Below, piece after piece: positions 25,366 to 35,142 of a DNA stretch of 64,000 nt (the first letter of the stretch is position 1; each line of letters begins with the position of its first letter). Where the stretch lies: NCBI RefSeq assembly GCF_005877905.1, contig NZ_SWDV01000003.1, forward strand, positions 124,001-188,000. The letters are read 5' to 3'. Position numbers and translations under genes: made by a program. The DNA comes from Pseudomonas nicosulfuronedens. GTDB taxonomy: Bacteria; Pseudomonadota; Gammaproteobacteria; Pseudomonadales; Pseudomonadaceae. The notes under the pieces were generated by a model that was not told the DNA's origin, ran no database searches, and saw only the letters and a program-made list of their open reading frames with translations.

Positions 25366-25443
25366 GTAGGAGCGAGCTTGCTCGCGAATGTGTTTCCCGG
25401 CAGCACCCGAGCTGGGCCGGTTCGCGAGCAAGCTCGCTCCTAC
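25366..25443. repeat. Intergenic paired inverted repeat (GTAGGAGCGAGCTTGC family), copy 1
   Basis: Arms of 23 bases at 25366-25388 and 25421-25443 are perfect reverse complements, separated by 32 bases. Three more pairs are at 28206-28283, 44585-44654 and 58783-58860. The 23-base arms are identical in all four, which fits a REPIN family. A run of seven T precedes it after the anti-sigma stop. Confidence 0.9.
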
Positions 25444-25446
25444 GAA

Positions 25447-25494
25447 AATCCCGAATCCCGAATCCCGAATCCCGAATCCCGAATCCCGAATCCG
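25447..25494. repeat. Heptanucleotide tandem repeat AATCCCG x6
   Basis: Six exact copies of AATCCCG (25447-25488) are followed by the degenerate AATCCG. The array is directly next to the paired repeat and 136 bases before the receptor start codon. It is a candidate for copy-number variation by slippage. Confidence 0.92.
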
Positions 25495-25629
25495 TTTCCG
25501 CTCGCACGTGCTCGGAATCTTTTTTGAGAAATATTTTTATTTGCAGGTGTGGGTTTTTCTCGAATGAGGGTCTTCCCCGTCATTCGCTGCGAAACGCGCA
25601 GCGCTTTTCGACCCTGGGGAGGGCCTTGC

Positions 25630-28188
25630 ATGCAGTTTCGATTCAACTTCCCGTTCGCGCGCCCGATGGGCTGCGCCGTGCTGCTCGGCAGCCTGATGAT
25701 GGCCGAGTACAGCCGCGCCGCCGACTGGCAGGTCGACCTGCCGGCGCAGGCGCTGAGTGAATCCATCGGCAGCCTGTCACAGCAGGCCGGCGTGCAGGTG
25801 CTCTACGACGCCTCCCAATTGGATGGTCTCAAGGCGCCAGCGGTGAGCGGTCGCTACAGCGTGCGGGAAGCGCTGGAGCATCTGCTCAAGGGCTCTTCGC
25901 TGGAGCTGGTGGAGGCGGGTGACGGCTTCGTCGTGCGACGTTCGGGCAAGGTCGACAAGTTCAGCGACAACGCCATCGAACTGGATTCGCAGACCATCGT
26001 TGGCAGCGGCCTGTCCGTGGACTCCAGCAACGTCGGCCGTTCGACCCTGACCCGCAAGGACATCGAGCGCATCCAGGCCGACAACATTCCCAGCCTCTTG
26101 CAGACCCTGCCTGGCGTGACCATGGGCGGCTCGCCCAAGCCGGGCGGGCAGACTGTGAACATCTGGGGCCTGGGCGATGCCGAGGACGTGCCCTTCACCC
26201 TCGATGGCGCGCCCAAGAGCGGCTTCGAGCGCTACCAGCAGGGCACCGTGTTCATCGAGCCGGAGCTGATCAAACGCATCGAAGTGGAGAAGGGCCCGCA
26301 CTCGGTCTACAACGGCAACGGCGGCTTCGGCGGCACCGTGCACATGGAGACCAAGGACGCTCCGGACATGCTGCGCGATGACCAGAACGTCGGCGCCATG
26401 CTCAAGTACGGCTACCACTCCAACGACCAGCAGAAGATCTACAGCGGCGCTGTCTACGGCCGCACCGAGGACCGCAAGGTCGATGCGCTGGCCTACCTCA
26501 CCGCGCGCGATGGCCGCGACATCAAGCTCGCCGGGCACATCCCCGATCCGAACAACAGCTATCCGATCAACCCCAGTCGCCTGCCCAACAGCGCCCAGGA
26601 CCTGGACGCCGGGCTGTTCAAGCTGAACCTGCACCCCAACCTCGACAACGACATCAGTCTGGCCTACAGCCGCTCCCACAGTACTCGCTGGACGCCGTTC
26701 TCCTCGGCTTCCTACCCGACGCCGCCGACCCAGTCGAGCATCGACCGCTACGGCTACGAGGCCGCGCTCAAGCGTCTGCTGGCGCATCGCGACACCACCG
26801 ACACCACCTGGTCCGGCAAGTACGAATACCACCCCATCGACAACCCGCTGATCGACCTGATGGTGCAGTACTCCGAGTCGCACATCGACCAGACCGACGA
26901 GCGCAACCCGGACGCCTTCTTCCAGGTCTCCACCGGTGGCCGCAAGATGGACACCGACTACAAGGACAAGGTGCTCGAGCTGCGCAACACCAGCCTGTTC
27001 GCCACCGGCCCGGTGCAGCATGCCTTTACCGTGGGTACGCAGTTCCACCGCCACACCCGCACCACCGACATGTATATCCCCGGCTCCACCTACGACACCG
27101 CGCGCTACAACTACGGCCACTTCCAGCCGACCTTCATGCCCAGCGGCAAGCAGAACACCAACAGCGCCTATATCCAGGATGCGCTGACCCTGGGCAGCGT
27201 GACCATCACGCCGTCGCTACGCTTCGACCACGTGCGCAACCAGGGCAAGGACAACGACGCGCCGCTCTACAACAATGCCGCCCAGGGCCACGACTACAGC
27301 TCGCAGACTTACAGTGGCTGGTCGCCGCGCCTGTCGCTGTTCTGGACCGCCACCGAGCGCCTGGGCTTCTTCGCCGACTACAGCCGCACCTGGCGCGCGC
27401 CGGTGATCGACGAGATGTACGAGGTGCAGAACAGCAGCACCGTCAGCGCCACCAGCCGTGACCTCGACCCCGAACGCATCCACGCGCTGCGCTTCGGCTC
27501 GCTGGTCAACCTGCCGGACCTGTTCATCAACGGCGACAACCTGCAGGTGCGGACCACGCTGTTCCAGAACAAGATCAAGGACGAAATCTTTCGCACCCGC
27601 AGCGTCGGTTGCGAGCAGCAGGCCATCGACAACGGCACCATCTCCGGCAGCTGCGGCGACGACCTGCCGCTGTCCAACTACCGCAACCTGCCGGGTGTGA
27701 CCTACAAGGGCTTCGAGATCGAGAGCTTCTACGACAGCCCCTGGCTGTTCGGCGGGCTGTCGTATTCGTGGGTGACCGGCAAGCACGACGGCGCCTACAG
27801 CAACCCCTGGGGCCCGAATGTGTGGGCGCGCGACGTGCCGCCGGCCAAGTGGGTCGCCACCCTGGGCACCAAGATCCCGTCCTGGGATGCGCAGATCGGC
27901 TGGCAGGGTGAGTTCGTCCGCAAGACCGACCGCCTGCCCAGCGACAAGTACTCCGGTGGCATGGGCACCAGCGTCGGCGACATCTTCTGGGACCAGACCG
28001 TCAACGACAGCTACGACACCCATCGACTCTTCGCCAGCTGGAAGCCGCGCCGCCTGGGCCTGGAGAACACCGAGCTGAACTTCACCGTGGACAACCTGTT
28101 CAACCGCGACTATCACCCCGCGCTGGCCGGTGACAGCGTCTACAGCCAGGGCCGCAACGCCAAGTTCAGCCTGACCCAGTACTTCTGA
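25630..28188 (+). CDS. hxuA: TonB-dependent haem-type receptor with N-terminal signalling domain (HxuA/HasR-like)
   Basis: An 852-residue outer-membrane receptor. A signal peptide ends near residue 30 (AEYSRA|ADWQ). Residues 35-106 form the STN signalling domain (LPAQALSESIGSLSQQAGVQVLYD). The plug contains IPSLLQTLPGVTMGG and IEVEKGPHSVYNGNGGFGGTVHMETKDAP. The barrel has YSRTWRAPVIDEMYEV, the haem-receptor FRAP box, and DLDPERIHALRFG, an NPDL-like box, and ends NAKFSLTQYF with the terminal aromatic residue. Sigma and anti-sigma genes upstream make it a cell-surface signalling receptor for haem or haemoprotein. The ATG at 25630 follows GGGGAGGG. No hasA haemophore gene is nearby, so Hxu is favoured over Has. 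Confidence 0.85.
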   Translation: MQFRFNFPFARPMGCAVLLGSLMMAEYSRAADWQVDLPAQALSESIGSLSQQAGVQVLYDASQLDGLKAPAVSGRYSVREALEHLLKGSSLELVEAGDGFVVRRSGKVDKFSDNAIELDSQTIVGSGLSVDSSNVGRSTLTRKDIERIQADNIPSLLQTLPGVTMGGSPKPGGQTVNIWGLGDAEDVPFTLDGAPKSGFERYQQGTVFIEPELIKRIEVEKGPHSVYNGNGGFGGTVHMETKDAPDMLRDDQNVGAMLKYGYHSNDQQKIYSGAVYGRTEDRKVDALAYLTARDGRDIKLAGHIPDPNNSYPINPSRLPNSAQDLDAGLFKLNLHPNLDNDISLAYSRSHSTRWTPFSSASYPTPPTQSSIDRYGYEAALKRLLAHRDTTDTTWSGKYEYHPIDNPLIDLMVQYSESHIDQTDERNPDAFFQVSTGGRKMDTDYKDKVLELRNTSLFATGPVQHAFTVGTQFHRHTRTTDMYIPGSTYDTARYNYGHFQPTFMPSGKQNTNSAYIQDALTLGSVTITPSLRFDHVRNQGKDNDAPLYNNAAQGHDYSSQTYSGWSPRLSLFWTATERLGFFADYSRTWRAPVIDEMYEVQNSSTVSATSRDLDPERIHALRFGSLVNLPDLFINGDNLQVRTTLFQNKIKDEIFRTRSVGCEQQAIDNGTISGSCGDDLPLSNYRNLPGVTYKGFEIESFYDSPWLFGGLSYSWVTGKHDGAYSNPWGPNVWARDVPPAKWVATLGTKIPSWDAQIGWQGEFVRKTDRLPSDKYSGGMGTSVGDIFWDQTVNDSYDTHRLFASWKPRRLGLENTELNFTVDNLFNRDYHPALAGDSVYSQGRNAKFSLTQYF

Positions 28189-28205
28189 GATGCTCCCTGT
28201 CGGCT

Positions 28206-28283
28206 GTAGGAGCGAGCTTGCTCGCGAACGAATTTCCCGGCAGCAGCGGAGCGGGGCGGGTTCGCGAGCAAGCTCGCTCCTAC
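28206..28283. repeat. Paired inverted repeat (GTAGGAGCGAGCTTGC family), copy 2
   Basis: 23-base arms at 28206-28228 and 28261-28283 with a 32-base spacer. The spacer (TTTCCCGGCAGCA...) is similar to that of copy 1, suggesting the whole pair moved as one unit. Confidence 0.9.
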
Positions 28284-28303
28284 AGACAGGCCGAGCAACA
28301 ACG

Positions 28304-28333
28304 AAAACGGGCGCCCGAAGGCGCCCGTTTTTT
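28304..28333. terminator. Bidirectional terminator between receptor and aquaporin genes
   Basis: Stem AAAACGGGCGCC / GGCGCCCGTTTT with loop CGAA, with T run on the plus strand and A run on the other side. It can end both converging transcripts. Confidence 0.88.
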
Positions 28334-28349
28334 GTAGCAGGTAGCAGGC

Positions 28350-29030
28350 TCAGGCCGTCGGACGTACCACGCGGTACACCAGGGCACCGATCACGCCGCC
28401 CACCAGCGGGCCGACCCAGAACAGCCACAGCTGCTTCATGAACAGCGGGTCGGCGAACAGCGCCACGCCCAGGCTGCGCGCCGGGTTCACCGAGGTGTTG
28501 TCGATCGGGATGCTGATCAGGTGGATCAGGGTCAGCGTCAGGCCGATGGCGATCGGCGCGAAACCGGCCGGGGCCAGCTTGCTGTCGGTGGCGCCCATGA
28601 TCACGAACAGGAAGAACGCGGTCAGCAGCACTTCGATGGCCATCGCCGAGTGCAGGCTGTAGCCAGTCGGCGACAGGGCCTCATAACCGTTGGCGGCAAA
28701 GCCGGCCAGCGCATCGAAGCCCGGTTTGCCGGAGGCGATGTAGAACAGGACGGCACCGGCGATCACGCCGCCGATGCACTGGGCGACGATGTACGGCACC
28801 ACATCCAGTGTGCGGACGCGGCCGCCGGCCCACAGGCCAAGGGTGACGGCGGGGTTCAGGTGGCAACCGGAGATCGGGCCGATGGCATAGGCCATGGTGA
28901 CCACGGTCAGGCCGAAGGCGAGGGCGACACCCAGGACGCCAATGGCGTGGGCGGCGAAGATGGCGCTGCCGCAACCACCGAACACCAGCCAGAACGTGCC
29001 GATCATTTCGGCGGAAAGTTTGCGAAGCAT
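28350..29030 (-). CDS. aqpZ: AqpZ, aquaporin
   Basis: A 226-residue water channel of the MIP family in the inner membrane. Both NPA loops are present: [11 protein letters not shown] and [11 protein letters not shown]. Six membrane segments and the two half-helices are evident. The ATG at 29030 ([26 protein letters not shown]) follows GGAGGCAGC; an open frame extends 48 codons upstream but has no homology to aquaporins. The narrow-pore residues are consistent with water rather than glycerol transport. It is monocistronic. Confidence 0.94.
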   Translation of the reverse strand: MLRKLSAEMIGTFWLVFGGCGSAIFAAHAIGVLGVALAFGLTVVTMAYAIGPISGCHLNPAVTLGLWAGGRVRTLDVVPYIVAQCIGGVIAGAVLFYIASGKPGFDALAGFAANGYEALSPTGYSLHSAMAIEVLLTAFFLFVIMGATDSKLAPAGFAPIAIGLTLTLIHLISIPIDNTSVNPARSLGVALFADPLFMKQLWLFWVGPLVGGVIGALVYRVVRPTA

Positions 29031-29153
29031 GCTGCCTCCAGGGGCAAGAGGAACCCCGAATTGGGGCGAGCGCATGCTAGGGAAGTCGAGGGTTGGCGCG
29101 GTGTAGGGGAATTCCCAAGGCGTAGGGAGTGCCTTCCGAATGGAGTGCCGACG

Positions 29154-29186
29154 GTAGGGTGGATAGCGCCTCACGCGCTATCCACC
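29154..29186. repeat. Short hairpin repeat GTAGGGTGGATAGCGC...
   Basis: GTGGATAGCGC (29159-29169) and GCGCTATCCAC (29175-29185) are perfect arms with a five-base loop, preceded by GTAGG. It is related in style to the GTAGGG elements elsewhere and ends seven bases before the stop codon of the reverse-strand flavoprotein gene, so it may also act as that operon's 3' hairpin. Confidence 0.65.
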
Positions 29187-29192
29187 ATCCCA

Positions 29193-29808
29193 TTACACCT
29201 GCGTGCCCAGTTGTTCCGCCCGCCGCAGCCAGCCTTGCCGCTGCTCCTCGCCGGAGCCGCGTACCGGGCTGAACTCCTCCAGGTGGTGCAGGGCGATGCC
29301 GCAGGGCGCGAGGATGCAGCGGGTCATCTGCCGGTGGGCCGGGGCACCCTGGCGCAGGCGATAGTGCCAGTGGGTCTGGTCATGGCTGACCAGCAGGTCG
29401 GCGCTGCGCCCGCCCAGCAGTGGCTCGAACTCGCGGGACTCCATCGAGCGGTAGCGGAAGGCGAAGCCTGGCTGCAGTACGCGATCGAAGAACCCCTGCA
29501 GCAGCGCCGGCAGGCCGCCCCACCAGACCGGGTAGACGAAGGCGATGTGTTGCGCCCAGTGGATCTGTCGCTGGGCTTCGAGCACATCCGGCTCCAACGT
29601 CTGCCCCAGTTCGTAGCCGCCGCGCAGCACCGGGTCGAAGTTCATCTCGCCGAGCTTGAGCGTGTGCACCACATGGCCCTTGGCGCGGGCGCCATGGGCA
29701 TAGGCGTCGGCCACCGCGTGGCAGAAGCCGCCGGGTTTGGGCGAGCCCAGCACCAGCAGCACGCGCTTGCCGTCACCCTCGAAGGGCGTGGCGCCATGCT
29801 TGGCCGCT

Positions 29809-29816
<8 letters not shown>
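29193..29816 (-). CDS. NAD(P)H-dependent flavodoxin-fold oxidoreductase
   Basis: A 207-residue protein of the NQO1/KefF/MdaB-like quinone reductase family. Key motifs are [21 protein letters not shown] (FMN phosphate loop), [33 protein letters not shown] (the typical YPxxW..P..LKG..D block) and [14 protein letters not shown]. An N-terminal extension of about 15 residues precedes the fold. It overlaps the fumC stop by eight bases, so the two are co-translated. In PAO1 the equivalent pair is PA0853/PA0854, from memory. The physiological electron acceptor is unknown. Confidence 0.82.
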
Positions 29817-31203
<1,387 letters not shown>

Positions 31204-31338
31204 GGTGCTTCTCCGGAAAAGGGTCTCGGCCAGTTTAGGCCGCTACGGGGCTTCCGGGTTCCACTCTGGCTCAATGGCCGTGATAGAGCGGTTGCAGTGG
31301 CGTGTGAGGCTCAGCGACAAGCAGGGTCCCGAAGGCCG

Positions 31339-32352
31339 TCACCAGCGAGCGTGCGTCGAACCGACCCAGCCCAGTGCGCCATTGACCGGCACCAGGTCGC
31401 CCTCGGCGCTGCGCAGGGATCCGTCGAAACGGCCGAACCACTGGCAGGTCTCGGCGAACAGCGGGCCCAGCCGCGGGCAGGCGCGGTGCAGCTTGCGCGG
31501 CGTGAAGGTGAGGTCGACGCGATCGTCGCTGCCGTGCAATTGCCAGGGCGACAACGGGTCGTGCGGCACCTGGCGGATATCCACAGGGCCGCCCAGCGCC
31601 TGCAACTCGCCGCCGAACCACAGGGCGTTCTCGCTCAGGTGGCTGTTTTCCGTCCAGCCAGCGCCGAAGTTGCCGGCGATGCCCCCGGGCGCGGCAAAGG
31701 CGGCGCGGGTCCATTGAGTATTGAACGGCCAGACGCCCCGGCCGAAATCCAGCGCGGCGAAGCTCTGGCCGTCGGTGCAGCGGTAGGTCTTGTGGCCGAG
31801 GGTCAGGCTGCCACTGATCGGCAAGCCCATCTGCCGGCTGCAGGCATGGAAGCACTTGCCGCCCATGGGCACCACCAGGTTGACTGACTCCAGGTGAGCC
31901 GGGCGCTGTACTTCCAGGGAGAGGTTCAGCGGCTGGCCGCCCAGGTTCGGCGCGCAGGCGGTGATGCGCAGCTGGCCGGGCTGCTCGTCGAAGCCCAGGC
32001 ACAGCTGGCCGTGTTCGAAGCGGTGGCTCTGGTTCGGCGTGTCCGGCAGGTGGCATCCCAGGCCGAAGGGGCTGAACTGGGTGCGGTGCACCGACTGTCC
32101 GGTTTCCAGGTCGAGGAAGTACACGGCGCCGTAGCCCAGGTAGTCGAGGTCGGCGATGGTGATAGAGAGCATCCAGCCCGGCGCGTTGATGCACCAGTGG
32201 TTCCAGCGCTTGCGCCGGCCGGCGTTGCCGGAGAGCTGGCAGAGCGTCTGTGGCCGCGACGACCAGCCCACGGCCGCGCTGTTCAGGCGGCCACGCGCAT
32301 CGCACAGGGGCGGCGCGGCGACGAGCGTCGGCGGGTGGGTGAGGGTGTTCAT
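31339..32352 (-). CDS. DUF2804 domain-containing protein
   Basis: A 337-residue soluble protein starting MNTLTHPPTLVAAPPLCDARGRLNSAAVGWSSRPQTLCQL. Repeated WNHWCI, DLDYLGYGAVYFLDLETG and ALDFGRGVWPFNTQWTRAAF segments match the DUF2804 family, beta-rich proteins thought to act on lipids or hydrophobic ligands (svf1/AttH-like fold). No signal peptide is seen. It is monocistronic and divergent from the DUF2059 gene. Function is not established. Confidence 0.82.
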   Translation of the reverse strand: MNTLTHPPTLVAAPPLCDARGRLNSAAVGWSSRPQTLCQLSGNAGRRKRWNHWCINAPGWMLSITIADLDYLGYGAVYFLDLETGQSVHRTQFSPFGLGCHLPDTPNQSHRFEHGQLCLGFDEQPGQLRITACAPNLGGQPLNLSLEVQRPAHLESVNLVVPMGGKCFHACSRQMGLPISGSLTLGHKTYRCTDGQSFAALDFGRGVWPFNTQWTRAAFAAPGGIAGNFGAGWTENSHLSENALWFGGELQALGGPVDIRQVPHDPLSPWQLHGSDDRVDLTFTPRKLHRACPRLGPLFAETCQWFGRFDGSLRSAEGDLVPVNGALGWVGSTHARW

Positions 32353-32519
32353 CGGTCACATCCGTGTGGCAACGCGCCGCAGCATGCCGTTTCGGGAACT
32401 GTACGACAAGAGAAGCCGGTCACTTCCAGGCCATTTGGCACTCTCTTGAGCACATTCCGAACTTAGGCGCAGAATGGCGGGTCCCACCCGGACACCCTTC
32501 AGACTCACAGGACTGCCCC

Positions 32520-33032
32520 ATGACCGTTCTTCGTTCCCTCTGCACCGCAGCACTTCTGGTTGGCTTCAGTTCCGTGGCACTGGCTGACGCCAACGCCGAG
32601 GCGGAGAAATTCCTCAAGCAGGTCCATGCCGACAAGCTGACCGTGCCGGTCTACGCGCAAGTCCAGCAGATGCTCGCCCAGCGCTTCGCCCAGGCCAAGG
32701 CGCCGGACAGCAAGAAGGCCGTGCTCGACCGTTACCAGGCCAAGGCCAACGCCGAACTGGACCGCGCCGTGGGCTGGGACAAGCTCAAGCCTGAACTGGT
32801 CAAGCTCTACACCGCCAACTTCAGCGAGTCCGAGCTCAAGCAGCTGAACGACTTCTACGCATCGCCCCTGGGCCGCAAGGTCCTGGAGAAGATGCCGCGC
32901 CTGACCGCCGAATCCGCCCAGCTGACCCAGGCCAAACTGCAGACCGCAGTCGAGCCGGTGAACAAGCTGATGGCTGACATGGACAAGGAACTGGGCGTGA
33001 AGGCCCCGGCCGCTCCCGCCAAGAAGCCCTGA
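32520..33032 (+). CDS. Periplasmic DUF2059 protein
   Basis: A 170-residue secreted protein. The signal peptide MTVLRSLCTAALLVGFSSVALA is cleaved near residue 22. The rest is helical and matches DUF2059, with VKLYTANFSESELKQLNDFYASPLGRKVLEKMPRLTAES being the conserved core. A Pro/Ala/Lys tail ends the protein. It precedes bolA by 52 bases and probably shares its transcript. Function is unknown. Confidence 0.85.
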   Translation: MTVLRSLCTAALLVGFSSVALADANAEAEKFLKQVHADKLTVPVYAQVQQMLAQRFAQAKAPDSKKAVLDRYQAKANAELDRAVGWDKLKPELVKLYTANFSESELKQLNDFYASPLGRKVLEKMPRLTAESAQLTQAKLQTAVEPVNKLMADMDKELGVKAPAAPAKKP

Positions 33033-33084
33033 TCGTCCTGATTTCCACCCGCCTGAACCGTACTGACTGCCAGCGAGACCCGAC

Positions 33085-33393
33085 ATGAGCATGCGTGACC
33101 GTATCCAGACCGCCCTGAGCGCCCTCGAACCCCAGCACCTTGACGTACTGGACGAGAGCCACATGCACAGCCGCGGACAGGAAACGCACTACAAGGCCGT
33201 GATCGTCAGCCCGGTGTTCGCCGGGCTGAACGCGGTGAAGCGGCATCAGAAGGTCTACGCCACCCTCGGCGATCTGATGAGCCAGTTCCACGCCCTGGCC
33301 ATGCACACCTACACCCCCGAGGAGTGGGCGCAGCAGGGCGCGGCGCCGGATTCACCGACCTGCCGCGGCGGCAGCAAGCACGATCAGCATTGA
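33085..33393 (+). CDS. bolA: BolA family protein
   Basis: A 102-residue BolA-like protein. The conserved core is DESHMHSRGQETHYKAVIVSPVFAGLNAVKRHQKVYATLGDLM, followed by HALAMHTYTPEEW. The conserved histidines (H in ESHMH and in HALAMHTYT) are those used with monothiol glutaredoxins to bind an Fe-S cluster. It acts in the cytoplasm in iron/redox homeostasis and as a regulator of envelope genes. A terminator hairpin lies 60 bases after its stop. Confidence 0.92.
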   Translation: MSMRDRIQTALSALEPQHLDVLDESHMHSRGQETHYKAVIVSPVFAGLNAVKRHQKVYATLGDLMSQFHALAMHTYTPEEWAQQGAAPDSPTCRGGSKHDQH

Positions 33394-33452
33394 TTGGCGA
33401 GCTGACCAAGCGCGTGCGGGCCTGGCCCCGCTCCGTGTAGAATGCGATACCC

Positions 33453-33479
33453 AGCGCCGGCCTTTGGCCGGCGCTGTCA
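33453..33479 (+). terminator. Hairpin terminator after bolA
   Basis: Perfect 10-base stem AGCGCCGGCC / GGCCGGCGCT with loop TTT, followed by GTCATTTTC. The T tract is imperfect. Confidence 0.6.
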
Positions 33480-33567
33480 TTTTCAGCTTCTGATTCCGCT
33501 GTCGTTTCAGGCTGTCGATCCAAAGAGCCCGGTCCGCCCATTACGCGGGCGACCACTGGAGTGATGC

Positions 33568-34503
33568 ATGACCACCGAAAGAATCGTCGTCGCGGCGTTG
33601 TACAAGTTCGTCTCCCTGCCCGATTACGTCGCCCTGCGCGAACCCCTGCTGCAGACCCTGCTGGATAACGGCGTGAAGGGCACTCTGCTGCTCGCCGAGG
33701 AAGGCATCAACGGCACCGTCTCCGGCACCCGCGCCGGCATCGACGGCCTGCTCGCCTGGCTGCGCACCGACCCGCGCCTGGCCGACGTGGACCACAAGGA
33801 GTCCTACTGCGACGAACAGCCCTTCTACCGCACCAAGGTCAAGCTGAAGAAGGAAATCGTCACCCTTGGCGTGCCGGGCGTGGACCCGAACGCGCAGGTC
33901 GGTACCTACGTCGAGCCCAGGGACTGGAACGCGCTGATCTCCGATCCGGAAGTCCTGCTGATCGATACCCGTAATGACTACGAAGTGGCCATCGGCACCT
34001 TCGAGGGCGCCATCGACCCGAAGACCAAGTCGTTCCGCGAGTTTCCCGACTACATCCGCGAGCATTACGACCCGGCGAAGCACAAGAAGGTCGCGATGTT
34101 CTGCACCGGCGGCATCCGCTGCGAGAAGGCCTCGAGCTACATGCTCAACGAAGGCTTCGAAGAGGTGTTCCATCTCAAGGGCGGCATCCTCAAGTACCTG
34201 GAGGAAGTGCCCGAGGCCGAGACCCTCTGGCGCGGCGACTGCTTCGTGTTCGACAACCGCGTGACCGTGCGCCATGACCTGACCGAAGGCGACTACGATC
34301 AGTGCCATGCCTGCCGCAACCCGATCTCGGTCGAGGATCGCGCCTCGGAACATTACGCGCCCGGCATCAGCTGCCCGCACTGCTGGGACTCGCTGTCGGA
34401 GAAGACCCGCGCCAGTGCCCGCGAGCGGCAGAAGCAGATCGAGCTGGCGCGCGAGCGCAACCAGCCGCACCCCATTGGCCGTGATCCCCGTGCGGAGAGC
34501 TGA
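33568..34503 (+). CDS. trhO: TrhO, tRNA uridine(34) hydroxylase (rhodanese family)
   Basis: A 311-residue cytoplasmic enzyme that makes 5-hydroxyuridine at the wobble position of some tRNAs using oxygen (formerly YceA). The N-terminal domain has [20 protein letters not shown] and [14 protein letters not shown]. The central rhodanese domain has [20 protein letters not shown] and the catalytic loop [12 protein letters not shown], with C179 the predicted nucleophile. A cysteine-rich C-terminal segment (CHACRNPIS...SCPHCWDS) follows. It is three bases from the next gene, suggesting an operon. Confidence 0.93.
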   Translation: MTTERIVVAALYKFVSLPDYVALREPLLQTLLDNGVKGTLLLAEEGINGTVSGTRAGIDGLLAWLRTDPRLADVDHKESYCDEQPFYRTKVKLKKEIVTLGVPGVDPNAQVGTYVEPRDWNALISDPEVLLIDTRNDYEVAIGTFEGAIDPKTKSFREFPDYIREHYDPAKHKKVAMFCTGGIRCEKASSYMLNEGFEEVFHLKGGILKYLEEVPEAETLWRGDCFVFDNRVTVRHDLTEGDYDQCHACRNPISVEDRASEHYAPGISCPHCWDSLSEKTRASARERQKQIELARERNQPHPIGRDPRAES

Positions 34504-34506
34504 TCC

Positions 34507-35142
34507 ATGACCAGCCGCCTGCTCTACGTGATGGACCCGATGTGCTCCTGGTGCTGGGGCTTCGCTCCGGTCGCCGGGAAGCTGGTGGAGCAGGCGCGCG
34601 CCGCGGGCGTGCCGCTGGCGCTGGTGATGGGCGGGCTGCGCACGGGGCAGGGCGCCGCGCTGGAACCGACCACCAAGCGCTACATCCTCGAACACTGGCA
34701 GGCGGTGCATGAAGCCACCGGCCAGCCGTTCCGCTTCGAAAACGCCCTGCCTGAGGGTTTCGTCTACGACACCGAGCCGGCCTGCCGGGCGGTGGTCACC
34801 GCACGCCGCCTGGACGAGGACTGCGCCTGGGCGCTGGTTGGCGAAATCCAGCGCGCCTTCTACGCCGAAGGCCGCGACGTCACCCAGGCCAGCGTGCTCA
34901 CCGAGCTGGCCGAACAGGTCGGCCTGCCGCGCATCGAGTTTGCCGAAGCCTTCGACAGCCAGGACAACCACCTGGCGACCCTGGCCGATTTTTCCTGGGC
35001 ACGCGACCTGGGTATCGCCGGCTTTCCCACAGTGTTGGCCGAACGCGATGGCCAGTTGGCCCTGCTGACCAACGGCTACCAGCCGCTGAGCGAACTGGCG
35101 CCGCTGCTGGATCGTTGGCTGGAGCGCGGGCGGCATGCCTGA
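34507..35142 (+). CDS. DsbA family oxidoreductase (FrnE-like)
   Basis: A 211-residue thioredoxin-fold protein without a signal peptide. The active-site motif is MDPMCSWCWGF, with C13 and C16. The helical insertion and the cis-Pro region (GIAGFPTVLAERDGQLALLTNGY) are those of cytoplasmic DsbA-like/FrnE proteins. It sits between trhO and the ABC exporter and overlaps the latter by eight bases. Substrate is unknown; thiol redox or isomerase activity is expected from the motif. Confidence 0.87.
   Translation: MTSRLLYVMDPMCSWCWGFAPVAGKLVEQARAAGVPLALVMGGLRTGQGAALEPTTKRYILEHWQAVHEATGQPFRFENALPEGFVYDTEPACRAVVTARRLDEDCAWALVGEIQRAFYAEGRDVTQASVLTELAEQVGLPRIEFAEAFDSQDNHLATLADFSWARDLGIAGFPTVLAERDGQLALLTNGYQPLSELAPLLDRWLERGRHA

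Noticed and set aside
31271-32359. A 362-codon frame on the same strand as the DUF2804 gene in another frame
   Set aside because: Low-complexity Arg/Pro/Ala-rich translation typical of a shifted frame; the DUF2804 frame has clear protein-like sequence.
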